Origin: Micromonospora citrea
GTDB taxonomy: Bacteria; Actinomycetota; Actinomycetes; Mycobacteriales; Micromonosporaceae
Assembly: GCF_900090315.1 (NCBI RefSeq)
Contig: NZ_FMHZ01000002.1
Span: forward strand, 496,001-560,000
Direction of reading: 5' to 3'
DNA length: 64,000 nt
Part shown: positions 35,708 to 44,660 of the stretch, piece by piece
Layout: each line of letters starts with the position of its first letter
Numbering within the stretch: the first letter of the stretch is position 1
Notes under the pieces: generated by a model
What the model was told of the DNA's origin: nothing
Database searches by the model: none
Seen by the model: the letters and a program-made list of their open reading frames with translations, nothing else
Made by a program: the position numbers and the translations under genes

Positions 35708-37119
35708 ATGACACGCTACCTCTTTGTCGGCCCGAGCCTGCCCGACGCCGCCGACCTGTTGGCCGCGGACGACATCACCCTCCTGCCACCGGTGGCGGCG
35801 GGAGACCTGCTGCGGCTCGCGCCGCGGCAGGGCGACGTGGTCGGCCTCGTCGACGGGTACTTCCATCAGACCCGCGCCGTGCGACACAAGGAGATTCTCA
35901 CCCTCCTCGACGCCGGCGTGACGGTGCTGGGCGCCGCCAGCATGGGTGCGCTGCGCGCAGCGGAACTCGACACGTTCGGCATGGTCGGCGTGGGGCGCGT
36001 CTACGATGACTACCGGCAGGGCCGACTGACCGCCGACGACGAGGTGGTCCTGCTGCACGGGCCGGCGGAGGAGCGATACCGGCCGATCTCGGAACCCCTG
36101 GTCAACATCCGCGCGACCCTGGACCTCGGCGTACGGGAAGGAATCCTCGACGAGGCGACCGCCGGCCAGCTTGTCGCCGCGCTGGCGCGCCGGCCGTACC
36201 GGCTGCGCTCGCACCCGGAACTGATCCAGCTCGCCCGTGGGGCGGGGATGCCGGACGAACGCGTCGAGGCGCTGCGGCACCTCTGCGCGACCCGGGCCGT
36301 CAACCTCAAGCGGGACGACGCGCTGCTGCTGGTTGGTGCGCTGCGTACGCTTGGCGACGGCCGGGCCGACGATGACGCGAAGCGGGCGGCGGACCAGCCG
36401 GCCGACTTCACCGTGGCCCCCACGGTCTACCTGCACCGCTGGCGGTTGGGGGCGCGCGGCATCGACACCGGCGACGGTCGGGTCCCCGAGCTGAGCATCC
36501 TGCGGATGTGTCAGCTCTTCGCCCGCGACTATCCGGAGTTCTACCGGGACCTGGTCCTGCGTCATCTGACCCGGGAGTGTGCCGACACCTGCCGGGTCGA
36601 CGAGGCGGGGGAAACGCTCGCCGGGGCGCTGGCGCACGCGAGGCACCGCTACGTCGTCCCCGACGACCGGTCGGGCGAGCCCGAGGACCTGGGCTTCCTC
36701 GACCTGTGGCTGACCCCGGCCGAGCGGGCCTCGCGCTGCCTGGCCGACCAGCTCGGCATCTTCGTGGTGCGCAGCTTCCGAGTGACGCCCGGGGTGCCTG
36801 CGGACGGCCAGGCGCTGGACGCGCTGCGCGGGCGGCCGGTCGTCGCGACGGCAGCGGAACTCGTCGGCGCCGCACGGTCGGTGAACGATCAGGCCCGGCA
36901 GGTCCAGCCCGACTTCGACATCCACACCCTGTCGACGGATCGCATCCTGTCCTACTTCAGCGAACGCTGGGGCGCCGAGCCCGGAACGCTGGAACTGCAC
37001 GCGTTGGACCGGGGTATCGACTCCCTGGACGTCCTGGTCGCCGCGGCCCGACCGTACTACCTCCTGGCCAAGTACAACCCGAGCCTGGTGGACCTGCGGG
37101 TCGACCCGACCACCCGACC

Positions 37120-37123
<4 letters not shown>
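35708..37123 (+). CDS. TfuA-like protein, YcaO partner
   Basis: A 471-residue protein. The N-terminal ~200 residues are the TfuA domain: RYLFVGPSLPDA, LPPVAAGDLLRL, VVGLVDGYFHQTRAVRHKEIL, GVTVLGAASMGALRAAELDTFGMVGVGRVYDDYRQG and DDEVVLLHGPAEERYRPISEPLVNIRATLD. In characterised systems TfuA works with YcaO to place sulfur in peptide-backbone thioamides (thioamidated RiPPs, methyl-coenzyme M reductase). A ~250-residue C-terminal extension is helical and uncharacterised. Its TGA overlaps the GTG of the DUF1264 gene. Confidence 0.9.
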
Positions 37124-37497
<374 letters not shown>

Positions 37498-37500
37498 GGG

Positions 37501-39390
37501 TCAGCCGGGTTCGAGCCGGAACACCGCGAGGCCGCCGCTCAGCCCGGCGAAGATGCTGCCGTCGTCGGCGAGGACGACGAGCTTCACCACGTCCTCGACC
37601 GGGATGTGGTGCAGCATCCGGCCGTCGGTGAGGTCCCACACCCGGATCACGCCGCCTTCCGAGCCGGTGACCGCCACCGGGCGTGCGTCGGCGAGGCGCC
37701 CGCAGGAGACGCCCTTGTTGTGCAGGGGCACGGCGGTCGGCCCGCCCAGGGCGTCGAGCGCCGCACCGCCGTCGCGCAGCCGGTACCGGTGCAGCTGCTC
37801 CTTGCGGTCGACGACGGCGACGATGGCGTCGACGGTGTCCAGGGACCGGACGGTCTCGGCCGCCAGGGAATGGACGGCGACCGGCTCGCCTGACGCCAGG
37901 TCGAACATCATCAGGTCCCGCCAACTGCCGACCACGGCGAGGGCGCGGCCGTCGCAACGCACGGTGCGCACCGTTTCTGCGACGCGGCCGAGGAACGTAC
38001 GGCCGAGGTCCTCGCCGGTGACCACGTCCCAGCGGTGCAGCCAGCCCCGGAACCCGAGCGCGACGGCGACTGCCCGCCCGTCCTCCGTGACGCCTGCGGT
38101 CACCGCTCGCAGCGATTCCGGCCGATCCTTTGGCGGCTCCCGGCCGGGCGGATAGTAGGTGCCGGTGCCGGGCAGCGGGTCGGCCGGCGGCGTCTGGAAG
38201 GTGTGCACCAGCCGCCCGGCGGCCACGTCGAACACGAGGGCGCGGCCGTCCTGACCAGCGGTCACGGCCAGCGCCGGCCCGCCGGGCGGCACGACGCACG
38301 CCGCGGCTGTCGCGTTGTGCTCGCCGATCTTGACCACCTCGGTCGATTCCCGGTCCCAGACGCCGATCGCGCCGTTGCGGTGGCAGACCACGAACACACC
38401 TCGGCCGCCGGCGAGCACCGCGCCGGCGGCATCCGGCGTACTGAACGCCTCCCCCGCCGGTGTCGACGGATCCGCGTAGCCGGGCCACAGCCGTACCACG
38501 CCGTCCGGGCCACCGCGCAGCGTCCCGAGCGGCGTCAACGCCAGCGCGGTCACCGCCCGCTCCCACCCGCGCCGGGGCGGCGGCGGCTCGTCGGCGTCGC
38601 TGTCCCAGCGCACCGGCCCGGCCTCGACGGGTGCCCCGCCGGGCAGCGTCCACTGCCCGCGCGCCGACACGTGCCCGACGCCACTGCCGGCCGCCGCCTG
38701 CACCACGGGTGTGCCGTCCGGCAGCCAGCCGCACAGGAGCTGGTGGATCGTCCCGGGCAGGGCCGCCACGGTCTGGTGCGGCTCCTCCTCGCCGACCAGC
38801 ATCCACCGGGTCGACCAGGGCAGTCCGCCCGACTGGTCGCCGAGGTAGCCGATCCGGTCGGCGAGCTGCTCCGCCCCGGTCCGGCGGGCCGCCAGCTGCA
38901 GCGCCGCAGCCGCGCGTCCCCAGTCGTCGCGCAGGTAGGCGACCGCCCGCCGGTACGCGTGCGCGACCGCCGCCGCCTCGGCGGACACCACCGCGTCCAG
39001 CACGGCCAGCAGCGCGCCCGGCTCGGCGGCGAGCAGGAAGCCGGGGTCGAGCATGAGCCGGTCGAGCACACCACCACGCGCGGCGTGGCCGGCCAGGTTG
39101 GCCCGCACGTAGCCGGTCGCGGCCCGCCAGTCGGGCTCGCCGCCCGGCAGCGTCGGCAGCGCGCCGACGAGCGCGTCGGTGATCGCCGCGTGCACCTCGC
39201 GGTCGCCGGCGTCCGGACGGGCGAGCGCCGCCGTCACGGCGGCCAGCCCGGCGGGCGGCAGGTCCGCGCCGCCCAGCCCGTACGACCGGCGTCCGGCCGT
39301 CGACGTGTCGTCCGTCGCCGCCCGCCGCTCAGGCCGACCGGTCGGCGATCCAGGTTCCGCGTCGGGCGTCGGCGACGAGTCCGTGGTCAT
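37501..39390 (-). other. Possible independently translated beta-propeller protein (internal start)
   Basis: An ATG at 39390 with a GGGGGGCGG stretch upstream would give a 629-residue protein of the propeller part alone, leaving the response regulator without its own stop codon. Listed because the boundary between the two halves cannot be settled from sequence. Confidence 0.4.
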
Positions 39391-40110
39391 CGGGTTCCGC
39401 CCCCCCGGGCCGCCGCGACCCGCACGGTCAGGGAGCGCGGGCCCGGCCGGGGCACTGCCCTGCCCGGGCACGACCAGGCCGGTCTCGTACGCCGCGATCA
39501 CGGCCTGCACCCGATCGCGCAGGCCGAGCTTGGTGAGGACGTTGCTGACGTGCGTCTTCGCGGTGTGCGTGCTGACCACCATGGCGGCGGCGATCTCCGG
39601 ATTGGACATGCCCTGCGCGAGCATCCGCAGCGTCTCCCGCTCGCGGCCGGTCAGGATGGACAGCCGCTGCGTGGGCAGGGGTCGGGCCGCGCCGCCCGCG
39701 GTGAACTGCTCCACCAGCCGCCGGGTCACCGACGGTGCGAGCAACGACTCCCCCTTCGCCACCACACGCACGGCGTGCACGAGGTCGTCGCGCCGCACAT
39801 CCTTGAGCAGGAAGCCGCTGGCCCCGGCCCGCAGCGCGTCGTACACGTGGTCGTCATGATCGAAGGTGGTCAGCATGACGATCCGGCAGTCGGTCTCGGC
39901 GCCGATGATCCGGGCAGCGTCGATGCCGTCCATGCCCGGCATCCGGATGTCGAGCAACGCCACGTCGGGGCGATGGGTCCGTACGGCGGCGACCGCCTGG
40001 AAGCCGTCACCCGCCTCGGCGACCACCTCGATGTCGGGCTGCGCGTCCAGGATCATCGCGAAGCCGGCACGCACCAGTTCCTGGTCGTCGGCGACCACCA
40101 CCCGGGTCAC
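37501..40110 (-). CDS. NarL/LuxR-type response regulator continuous with a beta-propeller protein
   Basis: One uninterrupted frame of 869 residues. Residues 1-125 are a receiver domain (VVVADDQELVRAGFAMIL, LLDIRMPGMDG with the phospho-Asp, LTTFDH, LLKDV). Residues ~150-215 are a LuxR helix-turn-helix (LTGRERETLRMLAQGMSNPEIAAAMVVSTHTAKTHVSNVLTKLGL). A Gly/Pro-rich linker then runs without a stop into an Ala-rich helical region and a WD40-like propeller (GVVRLWPG, GAIGVWDRE, VIRVWDLTDGRMLHHI). The GTG at 40110 overlaps the kinase stop. Either a true fusion or two proteins, the second from ATG 39390. It would transduce the kinase signal to promoters; the propeller role is unknown. Confidence 0.8.
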   Translation of the reverse strand: MTRVVVADDQELVRAGFAMILDAQPDIEVVAEAGDGFQAVAAVRTHRPDVALLDIRMPGMDGIDAARIIGAETDCRIVMLTTFDHDDHVYDALRAGASGFLLKDVRRDDLVHAVRVVAKGESLLAPSVTRRLVEQFTAGGAARPLPTQRLSILTGRERETLRMLAQGMSNPEIAAAMVVSTHTAKTHVSNVLTKLGLRDRVQAVIAAYETGLVVPGQGSAPAGPALPDRAGRGGPGGRNPMTTDSSPTPDAEPGSPTGRPERRAATDDTSTAGRRSYGLGGADLPPAGLAAVTAALARPDAGDREVHAAITDALVGALPTLPGGEPDWRAATGYVRANLAGHAARGGVLDRLMLDPGFLLAAEPGALLAVLDAVVSAEAAAVAHAYRRAVAYLRDDWGRAAAALQLAARRTGAEQLADRIGYLGDQSGGLPWSTRWMLVGEEEPHQTVAALPGTIHQLLCGWLPDGTPVVQAAAGSGVGHVSARGQWTLPGGAPVEAGPVRWDSDADEPPPPRRGWERAVTALALTPLGTLRGGPDGVVRLWPGYADPSTPAGEAFSTPDAAGAVLAGGRGVFVVCHRNGAIGVWDRESTEVVKIGEHNATAAACVVPPGGPALAVTAGQDGRALVFDVAAGRLVHTFQTPPADPLPGTGTYYPPGREPPKDRPESLRAVTAGVTEDGRAVAVALGFRGWLHRWDVVTGEDLGRTFLGRVAETVRTVRCDGRALAVVGSWRDLMMFDLASGEPVAVHSLAAETVRSLDTVDAIVAVVDRKEQLHRYRLRDGGAALDALGGPTAVPLHNKGVSCGRLADARPVAVTGSEGGVIRVWDLTDGRMLHHIPVEDVVKLVVLADDGSIFAGLSGGLAVFRLEPG

Positions 40111-41228
40111 AGCGGCAGCCGCGCGCGTACGGTGAAGCCCGCGGGCCCCGGGCCGGCCGACGCTGTCCCACCGCACGCGGCGGCACGCTCCCGGATGCCG
40201 GTCAGGCCGTTGCCGCCGGAGGGCAGCCCGGTCCCGGCGCCCCGGCCGTTGTCCCGAATCTCGATCCCCAACTCCTGCTCCTGCCAGCTCAGCCGTACGT
40301 CGGCGCGGGACGCGCCGGCGTGCTTGACGACGTTCGTGAGCGCCTCCTGGACGATCCGGTAGACAGCCACCCCGAAGGCGGGCGGCAACGGCCGGGGCTC
40401 GCCCGCCACGTGGTAGCCCACCTCCAGCCCGGCCCCCGCCGCCTGCCGCACCAGGGCGGGCAGGTCCTCGATGGCCGCCTGCGCGACTGCCGTCCCCCGA
40501 TCCTGCCGGAGCACCACGAGCATGCGACGAAGCTGGTCCATCGCGTCCCGGCCGGCGGCGGCGATGGCGTCGAACGTGGCGACGGCCCGCTCCGGATCCG
40601 CGCGCACCGCGACCGGTCCCGCCTCCGCCTGCACCACCATGAGGCTCACCGCGTGCGCGAGGATGTCGTGCATCTCGCGGGCGATCCGGGCGCGTTCCCG
40701 CTCGGCGGCTCGTTCGGCTTCCAGTACCCGCTCCCGTTCGAGCCGTGCGGCACGCTCCTCCAGCACAGCGGCGTGCGCCCTGCTTCCCGCCGCCGCTCTG
40801 CCCAGGGCGTACGCGGTCACGGAGACGACGACGCCGCGAAGCGCGGTGTCCGACGAACCGACCGTGAGCAGCCCGCCGACGAGGAGCATGGCAAGCGCAC
40901 CCCATCGCGTCCACCGCCCGGACCGGGCGGCCACCGTGTAGATGGCGATGAGCGACCCGTACCACAGCGGCTGCGGCGCCACGTCGTCGACCAGGTCGTA
41001 GGAGGCGCCGAAGACGCAACTGACGAGCAGCACGGTCACCGGCGCTTTCCGCCGCGCCACGAGCGGCAGCGCGGAACCGACGGTGACCACATATCCCCAC
41101 CAGTGCCACGGGCCGTCCCGGGACAGCAGCGGCCAGAGCTGGGCCACGGCGGCGCAGACCGCCAGCGCGGCATCCGACCACGGCGATCGCGCCCACCGCC
41201 TCCACCACACGGTGCGCCATGCTGTCAT
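40107..41228 (-). CDS. NarL-type sensor histidine kinase (HisKA_3)
   Basis: A 373-residue protein. About five membrane segments lie in residues 18-148; a coiled linker (AVLEERAARLERERVLEAERAAERERARIAREMHD) holds the phospho-acceptor in REMHDILAHAVSLM (His187), and the HATPase_c domain follows (IVQEALTNVVKHAGA, IEIRDNGRGAG, GNGLTGIRERAAACGG). It phosphorylates the adjacent response regulator, whose GTG overlaps its stop. No large extracytoplasmic sensor domain, so it probably senses membrane or intramembrane signals, perhaps with the membrane protein encoded just upstream. Confidence 0.93.
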   Translation of the reverse strand: MTAWRTVWWRRWARSPWSDAALAVCAAVAQLWPLLSRDGPWHWWGYVVTVGSALPLVARRKAPVTVLLVSCVFGASYDLVDDVAPQPLWYGSLIAIYTVAARSGRWTRWGALAMLLVGGLLTVGSSDTALRGVVVSVTAYALGRAAAGSRAHAAVLEERAARLERERVLEAERAAERERARIAREMHDILAHAVSLMVVQAEAGPVAVRADPERAVATFDAIAAAGRDAMDQLRRMLVVLRQDRGTAVAQAAIEDLPALVRQAAGAGLEVGYHVAGEPRPLPPAFGVAVYRIVQEALTNVVKHAGASRADVRLSWQEQELGIEIRDNGRGAGTGLPSGGNGLTGIRERAAACGGTASAGPGPAGFTVRARLPL

Positions 41229-41806
41229 GCGTACGTCGGAGCCCGGCGGGCGAGGGGCACCAGGGCGAGCATGATCAGCAGGCCGGCGACCGGCAGCAGA
41301 TCAAGGTTGGTCGCCGCGGCCCCGATGCCGAGCAGCAGGCACACCGGAGCCCACACCGCGACCGCCCGCAGCGCCGCGAGGTGAACGACCAGCACGAGCA
41401 GCCCGACGTGGAACAACGCCGGCCCCGGCCCGTATACGGCGGTCGAGAGGCCGGGCACGTCCTGCACAGCGCCGAACATCTCCCGCATCCCCGCCTTGTC
41501 GTCGGCGGCGAGCCCCACCACGATGTCGATACCGATCTGAGCGATCGAACAGACCAGGCCGACCACGCCGACGGCGGCGGTAGTCGTGGCCACCACGCCA
41601 CCGCCGATCATCCGTCGCGCGACGATCACCACGAAGCCGAAGAGGAACAGGGCGACGAGGAAGGCGGCATGCCCCAGGGTCCAGAGGAGACCGGGACCGT
41701 GCTGTCCGTCCAGCCCGTCGAGCAGCCGGACCAGGCCGTAGACGATCGTGAGCGCGGGGGCGAGGACAATGACGACGGGTGCTTTCTGCATGCGGTCGAT
41801 CGTCAT
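41225..41806 (-). CDS. Six-helix membrane protein upstream of the two-component system
   Basis: A 193-residue protein with about six membrane segments (VVIVLAPALTIVYGLVRLL, AAFLVALFLFGFVVIVARR, GLVCSIAQIGIDIVVGLA, FHVGLLVLVVHLAALRAV, APVCLLLGIGAAAT, AGLLIMLALVPLARR). Its stop overlaps the kinase start by four bases, so the two are co-translated. No transporter motif; it may be the sensed or controlled partner of the kinase. ATG at 41806 chosen for its GGGAAAG; an upstream ATG at 41827 lies inside a palindrome. Confidence 0.75.
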   Translation of the reverse strand: MTIDRMQKAPVVIVLAPALTIVYGLVRLLDGLDGQHGPGLLWTLGHAAFLVALFLFGFVVIVARRMIGGGVVATTTAAVGVVGLVCSIAQIGIDIVVGLAADDKAGMREMFGAVQDVPGLSTAVYGPGPALFHVGLLVLVVHLAALRAVAVWAPVCLLLGIGAAATNLDLLPVAGLLIMLALVPLARRAPTYA

Positions 41807-41817
41807 CTTTCCCGGTC

Positions 41818-41851
41818 GGCGAGACATCGCCGACGTCGGCGATGTCTCGCC
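41818..41851. promoter_or_regulatory. 34-bp perfect palindrome, candidate operator
   Basis: Two 17-base halves (41818-41834 and 41835-41851) are exact reverse complements with no loop, centred on CGACGTCG and carrying GACATCGCC on each arm. It lies 12 bp before the start of the membrane protein/two-component operon. A loop-free palindrome here suits a dimeric regulator better than a terminator. Confidence 0.6.
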
Positions 41852-41897
41852 TCGCCCACGAGACCCGGTACCGGCCCGTCGAGCGCGGCTGCCAGGC

Positions 41898-41933
41898 CGA
41901 ACCGGTCACACCGCGCTCGGTGTGACCGGTTCG
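41898..41933 (-). terminator. Hairpin terminator of the serine hydrolase gene
   Basis: A perfect 15-bp stem (41898-41912 with 41919-41933) and six-base loop, 20 bases beyond the hydrolase stop codon on the minus strand. Confidence 0.75.
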
Positions 41934-41952
41934 CGCCCGACGTGGCGCACGG

Positions 41953-43263
41953 TCAGAGAGAGCCCACCCGCAGGGTGTACGGGTCCGCGGTGCTCCGTCG
42001 CGCAGACGGAGCAGGCCCGGCCCCGTCGGGCGATCCGGGCTGCCCGTCGCAGAACACCTCGGTGGTGAGCGTCTGGATCGCCTTCTGGTACGCCTCCTGC
42101 AGGGCCGGTGCGGTGGCGTCGTCCACCGTGTAGGTCAGCGAGGCCGTCAGGGTCCTCCTGCCGTCGGGCGTGCTGTACATCAGCGTCGCGTAGCCCTGGA
42201 CGCTGCCGTTGTGGTTGAGGATCGTGCCCCCGCAGCTCGGGCCCAGGTCCAGCACGAACAGCCCGAGGCCGTAGCCGCTGGTCGGGTGCGGCGTGCGCAT
42301 CTCGGTCAGCAGCGGGTACGGAAGGAGCCTCCCGCTCATCAGCGCGGAGATGAACGTGTGGAGGTCCCGGGTGGTCGAGATCATGTCACCGGCGCCGGGC
42401 ACCCAGGACGGGTTCTGTCGGGTGATGTCGACCGTCTTCTGCTGGCCGCCGTCCTCGTACCGGTAGTAGGCGTGGGCGTGTGGTCCCGGGATCTTCGGCC
42501 AGGTGCCCGGCGCCACGGTGCCCGACATCCCGAGCGGCCGCACGATCCGCCGCTGGAGCTCGTCGGCGTACGAGCTGCCGGTGACCTTCTCGATCAGCAG
42601 CATGGCCAGCGTGTAGTTGGTGTTCGAGTAGCTCCAGTCCGTCCCTGGCGTGAACCGCCCCGGCCTGGACAACGCGAACCGGACCAGATCCTCGGGCCGG
42701 TAGCTCCTGAACCGGTTGTCCACCCACTCCTTGCCCGACCACGGGATTCCTGGCACGACCGTTCCGTCGGGGTAGTACTCGCCGGTGTAGTTGAACACCC
42801 CGCTGGTGTGCTGCAACAGCATCCGCACCGAGATGCGCCGGTCCAGCCCGAACTCGGGCAGGTGGTCGGCCGCCGGGGCGTCCAGTTTGACCTTGCCTTC
42901 CGCGACCAGTTGCAGGACCACGGTCGCGACGAAGGTCTTGGTGACGCTGCCCGCCCGGAACCGCCCGTTCGTCGGCGGCTTCGCGGCCTTGCCCAGCCTG
43001 CTCACCCCGGCGCTGCCGACCCAGTCGCCCCGCTCGTCGTGCACGCGCAGTTGCATCCCGCCGATGCCGGAATCGACTGCCGCCTGCATCGCGTTCCGCA
43101 GCTGCGGGCGATCCTGCCCGACAACGGCCTTCGACGGGGCCCCGCTGGCCGGGGTGACCGCCCCGGCCAGCAGGGTGACCGCCAGCGCCGTCACCCCCAG
43201 TCGCTGGAGGACCCGCGGCACCCGGAGCCTGTCGTTCGTGGTACTCCTGATTGGTCTTTTCAT
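41953..43263 (-). CDS. Secreted beta-lactamase-family serine hydrolase (D,D-carboxypeptidase-like)
   Basis: A 436-residue protein starting at ATG 43263 just after GAGGAG. The N-terminus is a Sec signal (LGVTALAVTLLAGAVTPASGA). Penicillin-recognition motifs of class C/AmpH-like enzymes are present: SxxK as GSVTKTF, YxN as YSNTNY, and HxG as HNGSVQG. It should act outside the membrane on D-Ala-D-Ala peptides, D-amino-acid amides or esters. A C-terminal ~40-residue tail (GQPGSPDGAGPAPSARRSTADPYTL) is low complexity. A 13-bp-spaced terminator follows. Confidence 0.9.
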   Translation of the reverse strand: MKRPIRSTTNDRLRVPRVLQRLGVTALAVTLLAGAVTPASGAPSKAVVGQDRPQLRNAMQAAVDSGIGGMQLRVHDERGDWVGSAGVSRLGKAAKPPTNGRFRAGSVTKTFVATVVLQLVAEGKVKLDAPAADHLPEFGLDRRISVRMLLQHTSGVFNYTGEYYPDGTVVPGIPWSGKEWVDNRFRSYRPEDLVRFALSRPGRFTPGTDWSYSNTNYTLAMLLIEKVTGSSYADELQRRIVRPLGMSGTVAPGTWPKIPGPHAHAYYRYEDGGQQKTVDITRQNPSWVPGAGDMISTTRDLHTFISALMSGRLLPYPLLTEMRTPHPTSGYGLGLFVLDLGPSCGGTILNHNGSVQGYATLMYSTPDGRRTLTASLTYTVDDATAPALQEAYQKAIQTLTTEVFCDGQPGSPDGAGPAPSARRSTADPYTLRVGSL

Positions 43264-43467
43264 GACTCCTCGTCTCTGTGTGCAGCTCAGGCAGGCAGCT
43301 CGGGGGCGATGGCGAGGGGCGGCACCGGTGGGCGAGCGGCTGCGTGCCCGGCGGGCCGCGGCCAAAATGCCCAGGTGTGCGCGCGGACGTGCTGCGGGCG
43401 GTCGATGACCATGTGCTCGGCCCCGGGCCGACGCCTCAGGGGGTGATGCGGCCCCTGCCGGTCCTGG

Positions 43468-43767
43468 TCAGCTGGCCTTGCGGCGGTAGATGGCCGTGGC
43501 GGAGAGGTACGTGACGCCGAGGATGCCGACGCACCAGGCGAGGGCGATCCAGGGCCCCTTCTGGGACGGGACCTTCTCCACGTCGACGAGCCCGCGCTGC
43601 TCGATCCTGACGAGCAGCGCGTAGATGGTTCCCTCGGCGATGTCGGAGAAGCCCTGATCCCGCAGTCACGCCGTGATCTCGTAGCCGTACGCGGATCGGT
43701 CGGACAGGATCGCGAGGACGATGCCCTCCAGCGTCCCCTTGAGCATTGCCGTCATCTGCCTGCCCAT
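43468..43767 (-). pseudogene. PadR regulator fused by deletion to the C-terminus of an ABC-2 permease
   Basis: The frame starts like a PadR regulator (MLKGTLEGIVLAILSDRSAYGYEITA), hits an in-frame TGA at 43668-43666 (codon 34, where PadR proteins usually have Trp), continues as PadR (LRDQGFSDIAEGTIYALLVRIEQRGLVDVEKVPSQKGP) and then changes abruptly into WIALAWCVGILGVTYLSATAIYRRKAS, the last helix of an ABC-2-type permease. The PadR C-terminus, the ATPase and most of the permease are therefore missing. It is a scar of a PadR-ABC exporter operon with a point nonsense mutation as well. Confidence 0.82.
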
Positions 43768-43802
43768 GGAACACCCCCTTCCAGCTACTCAGCACTACTC
43801 AC

Positions 43803-43833
43803 TACCGGTAGGAAGTAACACTAACTACCGGTA
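43803..43833. promoter_or_regulatory. Paired TACCGGTA sites, relic PadR operator
   Basis: The palindrome TACCGGTA occurs at 43803-43810 and 43826-43833, within repeated ACTACCGGTA, 36-66 bp upstream of the PadR pseudogene. PadR regulators bind AT-flanked palindromes at their own promoter; this region is clearly AT-richer than its surroundings. Confidence 0.5.
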
Positions 43834-43940
43834 TCTAGCAACACCGAATAGTTGACGTGCGCCCCGGGACCGCAGCAGGGCGTTGTGCGCGGCACAGCGC
43901 CACGGCCCGAGCTCGGTATTCGATCCCGCCGGGTGGGCGG

Positions 43941-44660
43941 TCACGGGTCGTCGACGTGCCAGAGGACCTCGTCCAGGGCGGCGATGTACGGCAGGTCCGG
44001 CGGTGCGGGCGTGCCGGTGCGGCAGAGCGCGAGCCCTCGGTATCCGAGGCTGATGGCGGCGGTGACCAGGTCTGGGTTGTCGTCCACGTAACAGGTGCGC
44101 TGTGGTGGCTCGCCCAGTGCCCTGCTTGCCGCCCGGTAGATCGCCGGGTCAGGCTTCATGCATCCCAGCTCGCCCGCCACGGCGAAGTATCGGAAGTAGC
44201 CGCGCAGGCCGATCCGCTCGTAGCTGCTCCTCAAGGACTCCGCGGTGTCCAGGCTGTCGCTGACCACCGCCATCGACAGGCCTCGCTCCCGCAGCCGGCC
44301 GAGGGTGGTGGGCACCTCGGAGAAGGGCCGAACTCGGGTCGGATCCGCGGCGATCAGCTCGTCCAGTAGTGGTTGCGACGGCCGGCCGATGCCGAGTTCG
44401 GCCAGGAAGGTGCGGCAGTGGTCTTCCCACGTTCCGAGCCTCTTCGCACGCTCGAGCATGGCGGCCGCGGACCGGAACGCGTCCGGCAGGTCCCTGATGG
44501 GCGCTGCCGGCCAATGTCGCCGGAGGATCTCCTCCACGTCCTCGCAGGGACGCGCACCCGGTTCGGCGGGTCGGACCAACGTGCCGGACGAGTCGAACAG
44601 GACGGCTCGGATGCGGGGCCGCCGGAGGGGTTGATCATGCGCAGTGTTCGGACGTCTCAC
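43941..44660 (-). CDS. HAD-superfamily hydrolase-like protein
   Basis: A 239-residue protein starting at a GTG that overlaps the stop of the PEP-synthase-like gene. HAD motifs: AVLFDSSGTL (motif I, where the usual second Asp is Ser), AVVSDS (motif II), MKPDPAIY (motif III Lys) and YVDDNPDLVTAA (motif IV). The nucleophilic Asp is present but the acid/base Asp is replaced, so it may be a non-phosphatase HAD or have altered activity. A helical cap lies between motifs I and II. Last gene of a four-gene operon. Confidence 0.85.
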   Translation of the reverse strand: MRRPNTAHDQPLRRPRIRAVLFDSSGTLVRPAEPGARPCEDVEEILRRHWPAAPIRDLPDAFRSAAAMLERAKRLGTWEDHCRTFLAELGIGRPSQPLLDELIAADPTRVRPFSEVPTTLGRLRERGLSMAVVSDSLDTAESLRSSYERIGLRGYFRYFAVAGELGCMKPDPAIYRAASRALGEPPQRTCYVDDNPDLVTAAISLGYRGLALCRTGTPAPPDLPYIAALDEVLWHVDDP

